DNA of 64,000 bases, from positions 1 to 64,000 of the forward strand of contig JABYQR010000116.1 of the NCBI GenBank assembly GCA_022592445.1. The letters are read 5' to 3'. The stretch comes from Cytidiella melzeri. Lineage: Eukaryota > Basidiomycota > Agaricomycetes > Polyporales > Irpicaceae. The notes beneath the pieces are model-generated. The model ran no database searches. It saw only the letters and a program-made list of their open reading frames with translations, and was not told the origin of the DNA. Positions 63,597 through 64,000 of this stretch are shown in pieces. The number at the start of each line of letters is the position of its first letter. Within the stretch, counting starts at the first letter, position 1. A program made the position numbers and the translations under genes.

Positions 63597-64000
63597 ATGG
63601 CAGGAGGTATGTATTTCTAACCGGGTGTACGCCGATGCATTGCTTACCCTCCTTTCATATTCCAGCTCGCATGCTTTACAGTGGCAACTCGCCGCAAGAA
63701 GAAGACTTTGCTCACTTTGACGCTAGGTCTAAATATCCTCAACAAAATCGCTTACATGCATACGTCGAGACTCCGCAAGCCCTCTCCAGGCGCGATACTT
63801 TCATTGCTGCCAACGATATGTCATCTCCAACCTCGGCACGCGAGAGATTGCAGCAGGACAACCGGAGATGTACGTGCTGCTCCTGCTGGGTAGCAGGACT
63901 GACCGATGTGTTGTTCAAATAGGGACTCAGGCGGACCAGAGTCGTGTAGATAGCGAAAAGAAGAAGAAAGCCATGAAAGAGCTGGTAACGTCATGGCAGG
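63597..64000 (+). CDS. unidentified gene, 5' part (cut by right window edge)
   Basis: Predicted exons are 63597-63606, 63666-63726, 63790-63869 and 63923 to the edge, with phases agreeing at each join. The reading is MAGARMLYSGNSPQEEDF..., then RRDTFIAANDMSSPTSARER, QQDNRRWTQADQSRVDSE and a basic KKKKAMKELVTSWQ. It is hydrophilic and helical with no signal peptide. I do not recognise the family. A TATA box about 50 bp upstream supports the start. An alternative acceptor at 63681 gives another frame (VATRRKKKTLLTL...) that also stays open for about 70 codons. Confidence 0.4.

Overview
This window looks like part of an Agaricomycete (basidiomycete mushroom or polypore) genome. Genes carry many short introns (about 45-70 bp, mostly GT-AG with a few GC-AG). 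The mobile elements (Plavaka, PIF/Harbinger, Tc1/mariner, Ty3/gypsy, Ty1/copia) and a DUF6532 gene are typical of that class. All exon structures below were read by eye from splice sites, frame and family conservation; none has transcript support.

Layout: 1-5173 holds two nested Ty3/gypsy elements on the minus strand (element A inserted in the protease region of element B). Both have an extra ORF before gag and Tf1/sushi-like self-priming signals, and B has a complete -1 frameshift signal. 5174-10987 holds a decayed gene of unknown family split by a solo LTR, a Tc1/mariner transposase, a small secreted-protein gene and another solo LTR. 10988-18349 is a dead Ty1/copia element with unusual TA...TA termini, itself interrupted by a 1.8-kb insertion. 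18955-24340 is a DUF6532 gene head-to-head with a decayed Plavaka transposase. 24686-26354 is a complete PIF/Harbinger element. 26406-30720 is a tandem duplication carrying two related secreted-protein genes, one extended by Cys repeats and a mucin-like Pro/Thr tail.

30721-40356 is a gene island: PTRHD1-like protein, Hub1/UBL5, two inverted secreted flavin monooxygenase paralogues, PPM1 leucine carboxyl methyltransferase and TIM22. 40357-47652 is gene-poor and repeat-rich, with a second small secreted-protein gene truncated by an LTR. 47653-53457 is an intact Ty1/copia element with one 1653-aa ORF. 54290-61061 is a second gene island: ACAD10-type phosphotransferase with a 9-nt microexon and a peroxisomal C-terminus, mitochondrial Hsp70, a TMEM70-like protein and dynactin p25. 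The end holds one poorly resolved gene and one gene cut by the window edge.

The housekeeping genes are spliced, in frame and intact, while the transposon zones show stops, frameshifts and nested insertions. The most unusual signals are the covarying self-priming pairs, the -1 frameshift cassette, the extra ORF before gag, the tandem secreted repeat/mucin genes, and a Hub1 gene whose own intron has a GC donor.
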